A DNA stretch of 64,000 nucleotides from DASSNU01 sp035701265. GTDB taxonomy: Bacteria; Gemmatimonadota; Gemmatimonadetes; Gemmatimonadales; Gemmatimonadaceae. The notes beneath the pieces were generated by a model that had not been told where the DNA came from, ran no database searches, and saw nothing but the letters and a program-made list of their open reading frames with translations. The translations under genes were made by a program, and so were the position numbers. The stretch lies in assembly GCA_035701265.1 (NCBI GenBank), contig DASSNU010000002.1:124001-188000 (forward strand), read 5' to 3'. Shown here piece after piece: positions 44,736 through 53,464 of this stretch (position 1 is its first letter; each line of letters starts with the position of its first letter).

Positions 44736-45490
44736 GGTCGCAGCTCGTAGAGGAGAATGCCGGTGGCCACCGCCACGTTGAGCGATTCGGCACCGGGCGC
44801 CATGGGGATGGCAACGCGCTGCGCGCAGACACGCACCGCCTCCGGAGACAGGCCGCCTCCTTCGTTCCCCACCGCCAGCGCCAGCCGCCGCGGGGCCGGG
44901 AGGCCGGCCACCGGAACGCCTTCGGCGTCGGCGCCCCACAGCACAGCGTCGTGCCGGCGCAGGAACTCGCCCAGCTCGTCCCAAGTACAAGAGAGCGGTG
45001 GGTGGTGAAAGTGAGCACCCATCGCGCTACGGACGACCTTGGCGTTCCACAGGTCAACTGTTCCCGGAAGCGCGAGGGTGGCAAGGGTACCGAGCGCCGC
45101 AGCCGTGCGGAGCAACGTCCCGGCGTTTCCAGGGTCCTGCACCGCATCCAGCGCGAGCAGGCGGAAGCGGTCGGGAAGCTCGAGCGATGCGAGCGCACGC
45201 TCGGGCACCGGAGCGATGGCGAGCACCCCTTGCGGGTGCTCCGTGTGCGCGGCCGATCGAAACTCGCGCTCGGAGACGACCTCCACCGGCACGCCGCGCG
45301 AGGCGAGTCCCTCGTGCAACGGCTGCACGCGCGGCACGGAGATGGCCGTATCCGACACCAGGAGCCCGCGCACGGGGAGGCGCGAGCGATGCAGTTCTTC
45401 CACCACGCGCAGCCCCTCGGCCACGAACAGCTCCCGCCGTTCGCGCGCCTTGCGGCGCTTCAGGTCGCGAGCTAGGGTCAGAAGCCGCAT
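44732..45490 (-). CDS. TrmH/SpoU-family RNA 2'-O-methyltransferase
   Basis: A SPOUT methyltransferase of 252 residues resembling RlmB-type rRNA methylases. N-terminal substrate-binding region RELFVAEGLRVVEEL; SAM-binding knot motifs LALDAVQDPGNAGTLLRTA, LALAVGNEGGGLS and PMAPGAESLNVAVATGILLYEL. The target nucleotide cannot be inferred. It heads a coupled minus-strand operon with the prepilin peptidase. Confidence 0.92.
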   Translation of the reverse strand: MRLLTLARDLKRRKARERRELFVAEGLRVVEELHRSRLPVRGLLVSDTAISVPRVQPLHEGLASRGVPVEVVSEREFRSAAHTEHPQGVLAIAPVPERALASLELPDRFRLLALDAVQDPGNAGTLLRTAAALGTLATLALPGTVDLWNAKVVRSAMGAHFHHPPLSCTWDELGEFLRRHDAVLWGADAEGVPVAGLPAPRRLALAVGNEGGGLSPEAVRVCAQRVAIPMAPGAESLNVAVATGILLYELRP

Positions 45491-45562
45491 GACGGAGCCG
45501 TCAGGATGACCGGAAACGTGAACGATCCGACGCGCTCACATCGGGCACACGAAGAGGGACAC

Positions 45563-46366
45563 ATGAGACGGAAACTCCTGGGCGCGACGCTCGCGCTCGT
45601 CACCGCCGGATGCGCCATCTCGACACAGCAAGAGGTCCAGATGGGCACCGACTACTCGCAGCAGATCAACGCGCAACTCCCGATCGTCGACGACCCGGAG
45701 ATCAGCCGGTACATCAACGTGCTGGGCGACTCGATCGCCAAGCTGTCCGACGATCGCAATCTCGACTGGCACTTCTTCGTGGTGAACAGCGCGGAGGTGA
45801 ATGCGTTCGCCGTTCCCGGGGGCTTCGTCTACGTGAACCGCGGGCTGATCGAGCGGGCGCGCGACGTCTCGATGCTCGCCGGCGTGCTCGGGCACGAGAT
45901 CGCTCACGTGACCGAGCGGCATTCTATCCACCAGATGCAGAATGCGCAAAAGGCCAACGTGGGGGTGACGCTGGCGTGCGTGTTGACGCGCATCTGCGAG
46001 AGCGGCGCGGGCCGGGCCGCCATCAACGTGGGCGGCTCCGCGCTCTTCGCCAGCTTCAGCAGGCAGGATGAGGCGGACGCGGACGCCAAGGCGGTGCCTT
46101 ACGTGGTGCGCGCGGGGATCGATCCGCGCGGGATCCCGGCCATGTTCCAGGTGCTCCTCGATGAGCGGCAGCGACAACCGGGTGCGGTGGACGCGTGGTT
46201 CTCCACGCACCCGCTGGAGGAGGATCGCATCGCGTCCACACAGGCCCTCATCGCGAAGATCGATCCGCTCATTCTCCAATCGCTCACGCGCGACACGCCG
46301 AACTACCAGCGCTTCCGGCAGCGCGTCTCGGAGCTGCCGCCACCACCGCCTCCGCGCGGCCAGTAG
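45563..46366 (+). CDS. M48-family metalloprotease lipoprotein
   Basis: A 267-residue lipoprotein (lipobox VTAGC, Cys17) of the BepA/LoiP-type M48 family, which degrades misassembled outer-membrane proteins. The zinc motif HEIAH (H111, E112, H115) and the third ligand in EADADAKA are present, with FAVPGGFVYVNRGLI before them and the WFSTHPLEEDRI segment after. ATG 45563 has AGAGGG 6 nt upstream. Convergent with the degenerate REC-GGDEF gene, 16 nt apart. Confidence 0.94.
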   Translation: MRRKLLGATLALVTAGCAISTQQEVQMGTDYSQQINAQLPIVDDPEISRYINVLGDSIAKLSDDRNLDWHFFVVNSAEVNAFAVPGGFVYVNRGLIERARDVSMLAGVLGHEIAHVTERHSIHQMQNAQKANVGVTLACVLTRICESGAGRAAINVGGSALFASFSRQDEADADAKAVPYVVRAGIDPRGIPAMFQVLLDERQRQPGAVDAWFSTHPLEEDRIASTQALIAKIDPLILQSLTRDTPNYQRFRQRVSELPPPPPPRGQ

Positions 46367-46382
46367 CGCGCGCGCCGTCGCG

Positions 46383-47276
46383 TCAGAAGGCGCGCTTGCG
46401 CGCTGCCTCGAAGCGCACGCGGTGCGCCCGGGCCAGCAGCTCGTGCACGCTGATGCGCTGCCGCGGCTCGGCGGGGAGCATGCCCACCGTGAGCGTCAGC
46501 TTCGGGCCGCCGGCAGCGGCGTTGCGCGCCTCGACGTTCTGCTGTAGCCGCGGCCCGAAGATCTCGATCACGTCGGCCGACGAATCGAGGGCGAGGACGG
46601 CGAACTCGTCATCCTCCACGCGCGCAATGATGTCGGAGGCGCGGAACGTCGCGTTCAGCACCTCGGCCGCGCCAAGGAGCAGCCGCTCGCGGTCGCGGCC
46701 ATCCGAGCCGGAGCCCAGCAGGTTGAGATCCTCCACGCGGGCCACCACCAGGAGCAGCCCCCGCGTGCGCGGGAGCAGCTTCACGTGGTGCTCCGCCAGC
46801 GTGAGGAAGCCGCGGCGGTTGTAGGTGCCGGTGAGGTCGTCGGTGAGCGAGAGCTGGCGGAGCATCTCCTGCAAGCGATGCCGCTCCAGCGCGTACCGCA
46901 GCACGCGCGCGATCAGCTCGCCATCCAACTGCCCGTGCGGGAGATAGTCGTGCGCGCCATGCTGGATCGCGCGCGTGGCACGCGCTTCGTCGCCGGGAGG
47001 AGCGACCACCACGAGCGGGAGGGCGGGATACTCCGCGCGGAGCCTTCCCAACGCCTCGTCGCCATCGCCGCTCGGGAGCGCGAGGTCGAGCAGGATGACC
47101 TCCACTCCGCCCTGTTCGAGCCGTCGCGACACCCCCGAGAGCGCGGGCTCGTGCAGCACGCGATACTGCGCCGCGGAGCTCGTCGCGGAACGGACCGCGG
47201 CGAGCGATGTCTCCAGCTGCCGCGCCACCTCCGGCTCGCCGGTGATGTAGAGAATGTTGATGGTCGCGAGCTCCAT
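46383..47276 (-). CDS. REC-GGDEF protein with degenerate active site
   Basis: A 297-residue paralogue of the REC-GGDEF protein at 23773, with the same architecture (receiver about 5-125 with D64 in VILLDLALPS; DLTGTYNRRGFLTL; GGDEF-like domain). The signature is EDDEF (221-225) instead of GGDEF, and the metal-binding VDVDGLKEIND segment is eroded to VARVEDLNLLGS, so cyclase activity is very unlikely. The inhibitory-site motif RASD (212-215) is kept, so the protein may bind c-di-GMP as an effector. ATG 47276 is the start nearest the receiver domain. Confidence 0.88.
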   Translation of the reverse strand: MELATINILYITGEPEVARQLETSLAAVRSATSSAAQYRVLHEPALSGVSRRLEQGGVEVILLDLALPSGDGDEALGRLRAEYPALPLVVVAPPGDEARATRAIQHGAHDYLPHGQLDGELIARVLRYALERHRLQEMLRQLSLTDDLTGTYNRRGFLTLAEHHVKLLPRTRGLLLVVARVEDLNLLGSGSDGRDRERLLLGAAEVLNATFRASDIIARVEDDEFAVLALDSSADVIEIFGPRLQQNVEARNAAAGGPKLTLTVGMLPAEPRQRISVHELLARAHRVRFEAARKRAF

Positions 47277-47373
47277 GCGTCGGTCCCGGGCTGGCCGAAC
47301 GGGTGTCACAAATCATGACGCTTTGGGGGACAGAGAGTAACCCCTGGGTGTTGCGACCTGTGGCACCGTCGCA

Positions 47374-47402
47374 TTGTGATGCAGCCGCGCGCCGGACATA
47401 CT
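47374..47402 (+). promoter_or_regulatory. thiD promoter immediately before the start codon
   Basis: TTGTGA (47374-47379), a 17-nt spacer and CATACT (47397-47402), 6 nt before ATG 47409. Transcription should start at or next to the ATG, giving a leaderless message. Confidence 0.65.
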
Positions 47403-47408
47403 GGGGCC

Positions 47409-48197
47409 ATGCGGATCGCACTCACGATCGCCGGCTCCGACTCCGGGGGCGGCGCCGGCATCCAAGCTGACCTCAAGACCTTTCAGCGCTTCGGCGTCTT
47501 CGGCACGTCGGCCATCACGGCCGTGACCGCGCAGAACACGCGGGGGGTGGCCGCGTGGAGCGCCGTCGACCCGGACCTGGTGCGCCAGCAGATCGACGCC
47601 GTGGCGGCCGACCTGCGCCCGCACGCGGTCAAGTCCGGCATGGTAGCCACGGCCGATGTCATTCACGCCGTGGCCGCAGCGCTGCGGGCGCACGAGCTCC
47701 GCACGTACGTGCTCGATCCGGTGCTCGTCGCGACGTCGGGAGACCGGTTGATCGAAGAGGACGCCGAGCGCGCGCTGCGACAGGAGCTGTTGCCGCTCGC
47801 CGCGCTCGTCACCCCGAACGCGCGCGAGGCCGCCGTGCTCACCGGCGCGCGGGTGCAGACGGTGGGCGAGATGGAGCGCGCCGCGCGCGCGCTGTGCGAA
47901 CGCGGCGCGCGCGCGGCGCTGGTGACTGGCGGCGACGTGGAGGGGGAGGAGATCGCCGACGTGCTCTTCGACGGAGCGTCCACGCACGTGTTTCGCCACG
48001 CGCGGATCCGCACGAGCAGCACGCACGGCACCGGGTGCACGTTGTCGGCGGCCATCGTGGCGCACCTGGCGCTCTCGTACCCGCTGCGCGACGCCGTCGC
48101 GCGATCGGTGGCCTACGTGCAGCGTGCCATCGAGACCGCTCCCGGGCTGGGGAGCGGCGCGCCCGATGGTCATGGGCCGCTGAACCACCTCGCCTGA
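47409..48197 (+). CDS. thiD: Hydroxymethylpyrimidine/phosphomethylpyrimidine kinase
   Basis: ThiD phosphorylates HMP and HMP-P in thiamine synthesis. 262 residues with TIAGSDSGGGAGIQADLKTF at the start, TAVTAQNTRGV, DPVLVATSGDRL, LVTPNAREAAVLTG and the anion hole STHGTGCTLSAAIVAHL. ATG 47409 starts exactly at the family N terminus and has no ribosome binding site but a promoter 6 nt upstream. No TPP riboswitch is visible. Its end overlaps the convergent adenosine deaminase gene by 28 nt. Confidence 0.96.
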   Translation: MRIALTIAGSDSGGGAGIQADLKTFQRFGVFGTSAITAVTAQNTRGVAAWSAVDPDLVRQQIDAVAADLRPHAVKSGMVATADVIHAVAAALRAHELRTYVLDPVLVATSGDRLIEEDAERALRQELLPLAALVTPNAREAAVLTGARVQTVGEMERAARALCERGARAALVTGGDVEGEEIADVLFDGASTHVFRHARIRTSSTHGTGCTLSAAIVAHLALSYPLRDAVARSVAYVQRAIETAPGLGSGAPDGHGPLNHLA

Positions 48198-49273
48198 CGC
48201 GGCGCGCGCTCCGGAGCCGCCGCAGGCGCGGCCTCCGCTGGCGCCGCGCGGAGCCGGCCGATCTCCACCTCGGCCGCGGCCAGAAGCTCCAGACGCTCCG
48301 TCCAGGGGAGAAAGGCGCTGCGGAATCCGTTGAGGGCGATCTCCGCCAGCGCGTCGAAGTCGAAATCCAGATGGCGCGCCGCGTGAAGGTACTCATCGGT
48401 GAGCGTGGTACCGGACATGAGCCGGTTGTCGGTATTGAGCGACACGTTCATCCCGAGCTCGGCGTATGCGCGCAGCGGGTGCGCCTCGTACGATGGAACG
48501 GCGCGCGTCTGCACGTTGCTCGTGAGACACAGTTCGAGCGCAATCCGCCGGTCGGCCACGTACCGCGTGAGCGATGCGTCTTCGATGAGCCGCGTGGCGT
48601 GCCCCACGCGATCGGCGCCGCAGAGGTGCACCGCCTGGCGCACGGAGTCCGCGCCCGCGGCTTCACCCGCATGGACGGTGACCGCCAGGTCGTGCTCGCG
48701 CGCGAACGTGAAAGCACCGGCATGCGCCGCCGCCGGATGGCCGTGCTCGCCACCAGCCAGATCGAACCCCACCACGCCGCGGTCCCGGTACGCCACCGCC
48801 AGCCGGGCCATCTCGAGGGAGTGCGCCGGCGGAAGGTGGCGCAGCGCGCAGACGATGAGGCGCGCGCGCGTTCCCGTGGATGCCGACGCGCGCGCGATCC
48901 CGCGCAGCGGCGCTTCTACCGTCTCCTCGAGGGTGAGCCCCTGCGCGGTGAAGAGCGATGGCGCGTAGCGCATCTCCAGGTACCACACGCCATCGCGGGC
49001 GGCATCTTCCACGAGCTCCGCGGCCACGCGCTCCAACGCAGCCGCGTGCTGCATCACACCAACCGTGATCGCGAACCGGCGCAGGTATTCGTCCAGACTG
49101 AAGACGTCGTCCGCCACCATGTAGCGCTCGAGCGCCGTGGCGTCGGCCACCGGGAGCGGCGTGCCGTATTCGCGCGAGAGCTCGAGCAGCGTCTCCGCGC
49201 GCAGCGAGCCGTCCAGATGGCAGTGCAGCTCCGCCTTGGGAAGGCGGCGCAGCCGTTCACCCGTGACCGTCAC
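48170..49273 (-). CDS. add: Adenosine deaminase
   Basis: An amidohydrolase-fold purine deaminase (adenosine to inosine). 367 residues: zinc ligands in ELHCHLDGS (H17, H19), VTVHAGEAAG, RVGHATRLIED and the catalytic Asp in LNTDNRLMSGT; YRDRGVVGFDLAGGEHGHP is typical of ADA. The GTG at 49273 is the best in-frame start behind the upstream gene, which ends 10 nt earlier. The C-terminal Ala/Pro-rich tail overlaps thiD tail to tail. Adenine specificity (as opposed to adenosine) cannot be excluded. Confidence 0.93.
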   Translation of the reverse strand: MTVTGERLRRLPKAELHCHLDGSLRAETLLELSREYGTPLPVADATALERYMVADDVFSLDEYLRRFAITVGVMQHAAALERVAAELVEDAARDGVWYLEMRYAPSLFTAQGLTLEETVEAPLRGIARASASTGTRARLIVCALRHLPPAHSLEMARLAVAYRDRGVVGFDLAGGEHGHPAAAHAGAFTFAREHDLAVTVHAGEAAGADSVRQAVHLCGADRVGHATRLIEDASLTRYVADRRIALELCLTSNVQTRAVPSYEAHPLRAYAELGMNVSLNTDNRLMSGTTLTDEYLHAARHLDFDFDALAEIALNGFRSAFLPWTERLELLAAAEVEIGRLRAAPAEAAPAAAPERAPRQARWFSGP

Positions 49274-49283
49274 GGGATGCCGC

Positions 49284-49517
49284 TCATTCCGCGCCGTCGG
49301 TACGGCGCGCGCGCACCGGCACGGTGCGCAGAATGGTGCCGGCCGCCACGGCGCTCTCCGGCGCGATGGGGAGCCCGCGGCTGTCCGTGATGGCCATCTC
49401 GCCGCGCTCCACCGCATGCGCCGCCTGCGCGGAGTCGGCGCGCACCGCATCCAGCGCGGTCGCCTGTCGCGGCAGCGTGAGTCCGCGTCCATCCACGAAC
49501 ACCCTCACATCAGACAT
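49284..49517 (-). CDS. Small beta-grasp-like hypothetical protein (77 aa)
   Basis: A 77-residue protein beginning MSDVRVFVDGRGLTLPRQAT, with a strand-turn-strand-helix order and length suggestive of a ubiquitin-like beta-grasp or ThiS/MoaD fold. It lacks the C-terminal GG needed for sulfur carriage (it ends TDGAE), so a carrier role is unlikely. It lies 10 nt upstream of add in the same operon, with thiD convergent beyond. Start ATG 49517. Family not recognised with certainty. Confidence 0.65.
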   Translation of the reverse strand: MSDVRVFVDGRGLTLPRQATALDAVRADSAQAAHAVERGEMAITDSRGLPIAPESAVAAGTILRTVPVRARRTDGAE

Positions 49518-49794
49518 CGCGCCCCTCCTCCGCCATCATACGCGCACACCACCTGCGCTCTCCCGGCATGCGCGGAAGATACCCGATCGCACTGCGCGGT
49601 GGGGAGCCCGCACCGGGAGCACCTCGCCCGCGGTGCCACACGTGCCGCGCCACACCGACGGCGCCATGGCGCCTCAGCGCGACTCGCTCCACGCTTCGCA
49701 TGCCGCGCTCCACGCGGTCTCACCTACGCGAGTGGTCGCCGTGCGGCGATGCGCGCGGTTGACCGCGAGAGGGCGCAGCCGCCAAGTTGCCGGC

Positions 49795-50877
49795 ATGCAC
49801 CCGGGTGCATCGCTGTCGGTACCACGTCCGGGCGCGGCGGAGGCCGCGCGCGCTCTCTCGACGCCAGCCGTCGTCCTCCTGCTCGCGATGACGGCGGCCG
49901 CTGCCCTCAGCGCGTGCGGCCGCGGCTACGACGCGTCACAGCACGACTCGGCGACCGGCTCCGTGGCGCCGACGTCGTCCCCTGCAACGGGGGAACACAC
50001 GGACGGGCGTGATGGTGCTCCGCGAACCCAGCCTACGCTCACGATGCGCGTGCTCGACGTGAGCGACAGCCGCGTGGGCGGCCAGGCCGTGCTGCTCGCC
50101 GATTCCGCCGAGCGTGGTGTGCGATACGTGCTGATTGACGGCGGAGAGCGCCCGCGCGAGGTGGCACAGGCACTCCGGCGGCTGCACGTGGACACGCTCG
50201 CGCTCGTCGTGCTCACCCACGCGCACGCCGATCACTATGGCGGCCTCACTGAGGTCATGCGAACGTTCCCGGTGCAGGCGTTCGCCTTCAACGGCGATGC
50301 ACGCACCCTCGCGTCGTACAACCGCATGCTCGCCGCCGTGGAGCGATCGAGAGCGCGCGTCATCGTAATGGACTCCACGGCGCGCACGGTCACGCTGGCG
50401 CTGCCCGGCCGCGCCACCGTTCGTCTCACGCTGCTCGGCGTACCGGCGCAACGATCGCGCAGCGGCGATCCGGAGAACAACCGGTCCGTGGGCGTGCTCG
50501 TGCATTTCGGACGCTTCAGTGCGCTCGTACCCGGCGATGCGGAGTTGGACGAGATGCGCTGGTGGATGCGGCGCTACGGCACGATGCTGGACGTGCACGT
50601 GCTGGTGGCGGGACACCACGGCTCCGCCAACGCCAACTCCACCAGCGCGCGCCCCGACTGGGACCGGATCGTGACGCCGCGCGTCCTGCTCGTGAGCGCG
50701 AACGGGCGGCAACATCCGTTCGCGGAGGTGATCGACTACGCGCGCGCACACGGGATTGCCGTCTACTGCACGCATACGTCCGGCGCGATCAGCGTGCGCG
50801 CCACCGCGGATGGCACGTGGGCCGTGAGCACGGAGCGTCCGGCCGCGTGCACGGCGGGCAGCGACCGCCCGCACTAG
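49795..50877 (+). CDS. ComEC C-terminal-like metallo-beta-lactamase-fold lipoprotein
   Basis: A 360-residue exported protein with lipobox ALSAC and a low-complexity linker, then a metallo-beta-lactamase domain: LTHAHADHYGG (metal-binding HxHxDH), DPENNRSVGVLVHFGRFSALVPGDAE and VAGHHGSANANS. These match the hydrolase domain of ComEC/Rec2 without its channel part, so it may be an extracytoplasmic nuclease or phosphodiesterase; the substrate is unproven. ATG 49795 is the only start consistent with the signal peptide. The 277 nt upstream (49518-49794) show no other gene. Confidence 0.85.
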   Translation: MHPGASLSVPRPGAAEAARALSTPAVVLLLAMTAAAALSACGRGYDASQHDSATGSVAPTSSPATGEHTDGRDGAPRTQPTLTMRVLDVSDSRVGGQAVLLADSAERGVRYVLIDGGERPREVAQALRRLHVDTLALVVLTHAHADHYGGLTEVMRTFPVQAFAFNGDARTLASYNRMLAAVERSRARVIVMDSTARTVTLALPGRATVRLTLLGVPAQRSRSGDPENNRSVGVLVHFGRFSALVPGDAELDEMRWWMRRYGTMLDVHVLVAGHHGSANANSTSARPDWDRIVTPRVLLVSANGRQHPFAEVIDYARAHGIAVYCTHTSGAISVRATADGTWAVSTERPAACTAGSDRPH

Positions 50878-50922
50878 CCGCGCTCGCACCCTCGGCGTAC
50901 CGTGGCACTGCCGCGGCGACCC

Positions 50923-51957
50923 TCAACTCGGCGTCACGCGACTCAGCAACATCCACGCGAGCGCCGAGATCACGAAGGCGGCAGGGATGGTGAGTACCCA
51001 CGCCCACACGATGCGCCCCGCGATCCCCCACCGTACGGCCGACAGCCGGTTCGTGGCGCCCACGCCCACGATGGCGCCGCTGATCGTGTGCGTGGTGCTC
51101 ACCGGAATGCCGAACACGGTCGCCAGCAGAATGCTCAGCGCGCCCCCCGTCTCCGCGCAGAACCCGCCCACCGGGCGCAGCTTCGTGATGCGATGCCCCA
51201 TCGTGTGCACGATCCGCCAGCCCCCGAACAGCGTCCCCAGTGCGATCATCGCATACGCGCCGATCTCCACCCAGAGCGGGATGTGATCGTTGCTGGTGAG
51301 ATAGAGATGATGCAGCACCCCCGTCTGCCCGGCGAAGACACTCTGCGACGCCACCAGCAGCCCGACGATGATCCCCATCGTCTTCTGCGCGTCGTTCGCG
51401 CCGTGTGAGAAGGAGAAGAACGCGGAGCTCGCGATCTGCGCGCTGCGAAAGATCCGGTCCACCCGGCCGGGCGCCACGCCGCGAAAGATCCAGTAGACCG
51501 CCACCATGAGGCCGAAGCCGAGCAGGAGCCCGATGATCGGCGAGAGCACGATGAAGACGATCGTCTTCAACCATCCGCTCAGGATTACCGCGCCGAATCC
51601 CGCCTTGGCCACCGCGGCGCCGGCGTAGCCGCCGAGCAGCGCGTGCGATGAGCTCGACGGCAGGCCGAAGAACCAGGTGATGAGATTCCAGATGATCGCG
51701 CCGATCAGTGCACCGAGGATGACGTTCGGCGTCACGATGCTGACGTCGATCATCCCCGTCCCGACCGTCTGCGCCACGGCCGTCCCCACGATGAACGCCG
51801 CCGAGAGATTCCACATCGCCGCCCACCCCACGGCGGCGAGCGGACTCAGCACGCGCGTCCCGACGACCGTGGCGATCGAATTCGCCGAGTCGTGAAACCC
51901 GTTGATGAAGTCGAAGAGAAACGCGAGCGCGACGATGAGGAGGATGTACGAGAGCAC
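50923..51957 (-). CDS. pit: Inorganic phosphate transporter, PiT family
   Basis: A low-affinity, cation-coupled phosphate permease of about 344 residues with 10 or more membrane segments. Both PiT signature repeats occur: FDFINGFHDSANSIATVV near the N terminus and FSHGANDAQKTMGIIVG, plus GLPSSSSHALLGGYAGA and GIPVSTTHTISGAIVGVG. The GTG at 51957 lies 5 nt after the stop of the DUF47 gene; the longer frame overlaps it. The pair is the usual Pit plus PhoU-like accessory operon. Confidence 0.95.
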   Translation of the reverse strand: MLSYILLIVALAFLFDFINGFHDSANSIATVVGTRVLSPLAAVGWAAMWNLSAAFIVGTAVAQTVGTGMIDVSIVTPNVILGALIGAIIWNLITWFFGLPSSSSHALLGGYAGAAVAKAGFGAVILSGWLKTIVFIVLSPIIGLLLGFGLMVAVYWIFRGVAPGRVDRIFRSAQIASSAFFSFSHGANDAQKTMGIIVGLLVASQSVFAGQTGVLHHLYLTSNDHIPLWVEIGAYAMIALGTLFGGWRIVHTMGHRITKLRPVGGFCAETGGALSILLATVFGIPVSTTHTISGAIVGVGATNRLSAVRWGIAGRIVWAWVLTIPAAFVISALAWMLLSRVTPS

Positions 51958-51962
51958 GGGCG

Positions 51963-52574
51963 TCAGGCGTGCTTCAGCGCAATGCTCTCGAGGACGTTCG
52001 CCACGTCCTCGCACTCATCGAGCGCGCGCTCCAGCACGTCGTACATCTCCTTCCACTTGATCACCTCGAGCGGATCGGGGGTGCCGGCAAAGAGCGCACC
52101 CACCGCCTCGTGGTAGAGCGCGTCTCCCTCCTCCTCCAACTGCTTGACCGTGCGGCTGCGCTCGGCCACGAACTTGGGCTCCTTCATGTGCGCCACGCTC
52201 TCGGCCAGCGTATCGGCCGAGCGCACCAGGACGTCGGCCAGCCGCCGCGCCGGTTCGCGCACTTCCGTCAGGTGGAACATCGCCGCCCGGCGTGCCGTCC
52301 CGTCCACCAGATCGATCACGTTGTCCAGCGCCGATGCCAGCAGGTGAATGTCCTCCCGGTCGATGGGCGTCACGAACGTCTTGTCGATCCGGTTGATGAT
52401 ATCGCGCGTGATCTCGTCGGCCTCGTGCTCCACCTGCTTGATCCCGGTGATCAACCGGTCGAGGCGCGCCGGTTCGGCCAGCAACTCCCGGAGCAGACGG
52501 CTGGCACGCACCAGCCGCTCCGCCAGGTCGGCGAACATGGTGTAGAAGACGGTGTCGCGTGGGATGAGACGCAC
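51963..52574 (-). CDS. DUF47 PhoU-like Pit accessory protein
   Basis: A 203-residue all-helical protein of the DUF47/PhoU-like family that normally accompanies PiT transporters and modulates phosphate uptake. It has IKQVEHEADEITRDIINRIDKTFVTPIDREDIHLLASALDNVID and the matching C-terminal EGDALYHEAVGALF and EMYDVLERALDECEDVANVLESI. GTG 52574 with AAGGA upstream is used; the frame further left is antisense to the rhomboid region. Confidence 0.93.
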   Translation of the reverse strand: MRLIPRDTVFYTMFADLAERLVRASRLLRELLAEPARLDRLITGIKQVEHEADEITRDIINRIDKTFVTPIDREDIHLLASALDNVIDLVDGTARRAAMFHLTEVREPARRLADVLVRSADTLAESVAHMKEPKFVAERSRTVKQLEEEGDALYHEAVGALFAGTPDPLEVIKWKEMYDVLERALDECEDVANVLESIALKHA

Positions 52575-52684
52575 GGTCCTTGGGGACTGGAGGGACGAAC
52601 GCGCCAGGCGCGTTTCGAACGGGCTGGACAAACGATACGTCGGCCGCGAGCCGCGCGGGAGGAGCGACGTGCGAGCCGCATTCG

Positions 52685-53464
52685 TCAGGCCCAGGGATAG
52701 CGCCCCAGTTGTCGCGCCAGAAACGCGCGGTGCGCCTGCACGAGCCGCCGATCGGAAAACAGCCTGATGAGGACGAGCCCGGCCACGAATCCGCCGACGT
52801 GCGCCCACACCGCCACGCCGCCGGACACGTTGCGGTTGACCGACTGCAGCTCCGGCAACCCGGTGAGCACCTGCGTTCCGAACCACCAGAGCAGCACCGC
52901 CCACGCCTGAATGCGCACGATCGGCCAGATGATCACGAGCGGAAAGAGCATCCGAACGTGCGCGCGCGGATAGAGCAGGAGATACGCGCCCATGATGCCG
53001 GAGATGGCGCCGGACGCACCCACGGTGGGGACAGCCGATGCCGGGTTGAGCACGACATGGGCGAGCGCGGCAGCCAGCCCGCACAGGAGGTAGAACGCCA
53101 GGAAGCGCCACGGTCCCATGACGTCTTCCACGTTGTTCCCGAACACCCAGAAGTAGAGCGAATTCCCCAGGATGTGCGCCCACCCGCCGTGCAGGAAGAT
53201 CGACAGCAGCGGGGTGAACAGATTGATCCGGTCGCGATCGATCACGCACGCGAGGTTCGGCCCGATCGGCACACCGACGCCCACCGGAAGCCGGTGCGTG
53301 AGCTCCGCCGGCACCATGCCGAGCACGCAGATGCTCGTGGCGAGTCGCGTGGGGTTGAACGCGCCCCCCTCCACGAGGAGAAAGACGCCGAAGGTGACCG
53401 CGAGGATGGTGTACGTCATCCACGGGGTCTTGAGCGTCGGGAGGTCGTCGCCGAGGGGAATCAT
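52685..53464 (-). CDS. Rhomboid-family intramembrane serine protease
   Basis: A 259-residue polytopic membrane protein with six or more hydrophobic segments. The serine motif GASGAISGIMGAY and the distal His in WAHVGGFVAGL form the rhomboid dyad; the loop HGGWAHILGNSLYFWVFG is typical. Rhomboids cleave transmembrane segments of substrate proteins; no substrate is known here. It sits 110 nt upstream of the PhoU-like gene and 199 nt from divergent dnaK. Confidence 0.93.
   Translation of the reverse strand: MIPLGDDLPTLKTPWMTYTILAVTFGVFLLVEGGAFNPTRLATSICVLGMVPAELTHRLPVGVGVPIGPNLACVIDRDRINLFTPLLSIFLHGGWAHILGNSLYFWVFGNNVEDVMGPWRFLAFYLLCGLAAALAHVVLNPASAVPTVGASGAISGIMGAYLLLYPRAHVRMLFPLVIIWPIVRIQAWAVLLWWFGTQVLTGLPELQSVNRNVSGGVAVWAHVGGFVAGLVLIRLFSDRRLVQAHRAFLARQLGRYPWA

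Noticed and set aside
47277..47408. Possible TPP riboswitch before thiD
   Set aside because: None of the conserved TPP core sequences (such as CTGAGA) is present, and the promoter leaves no leader.
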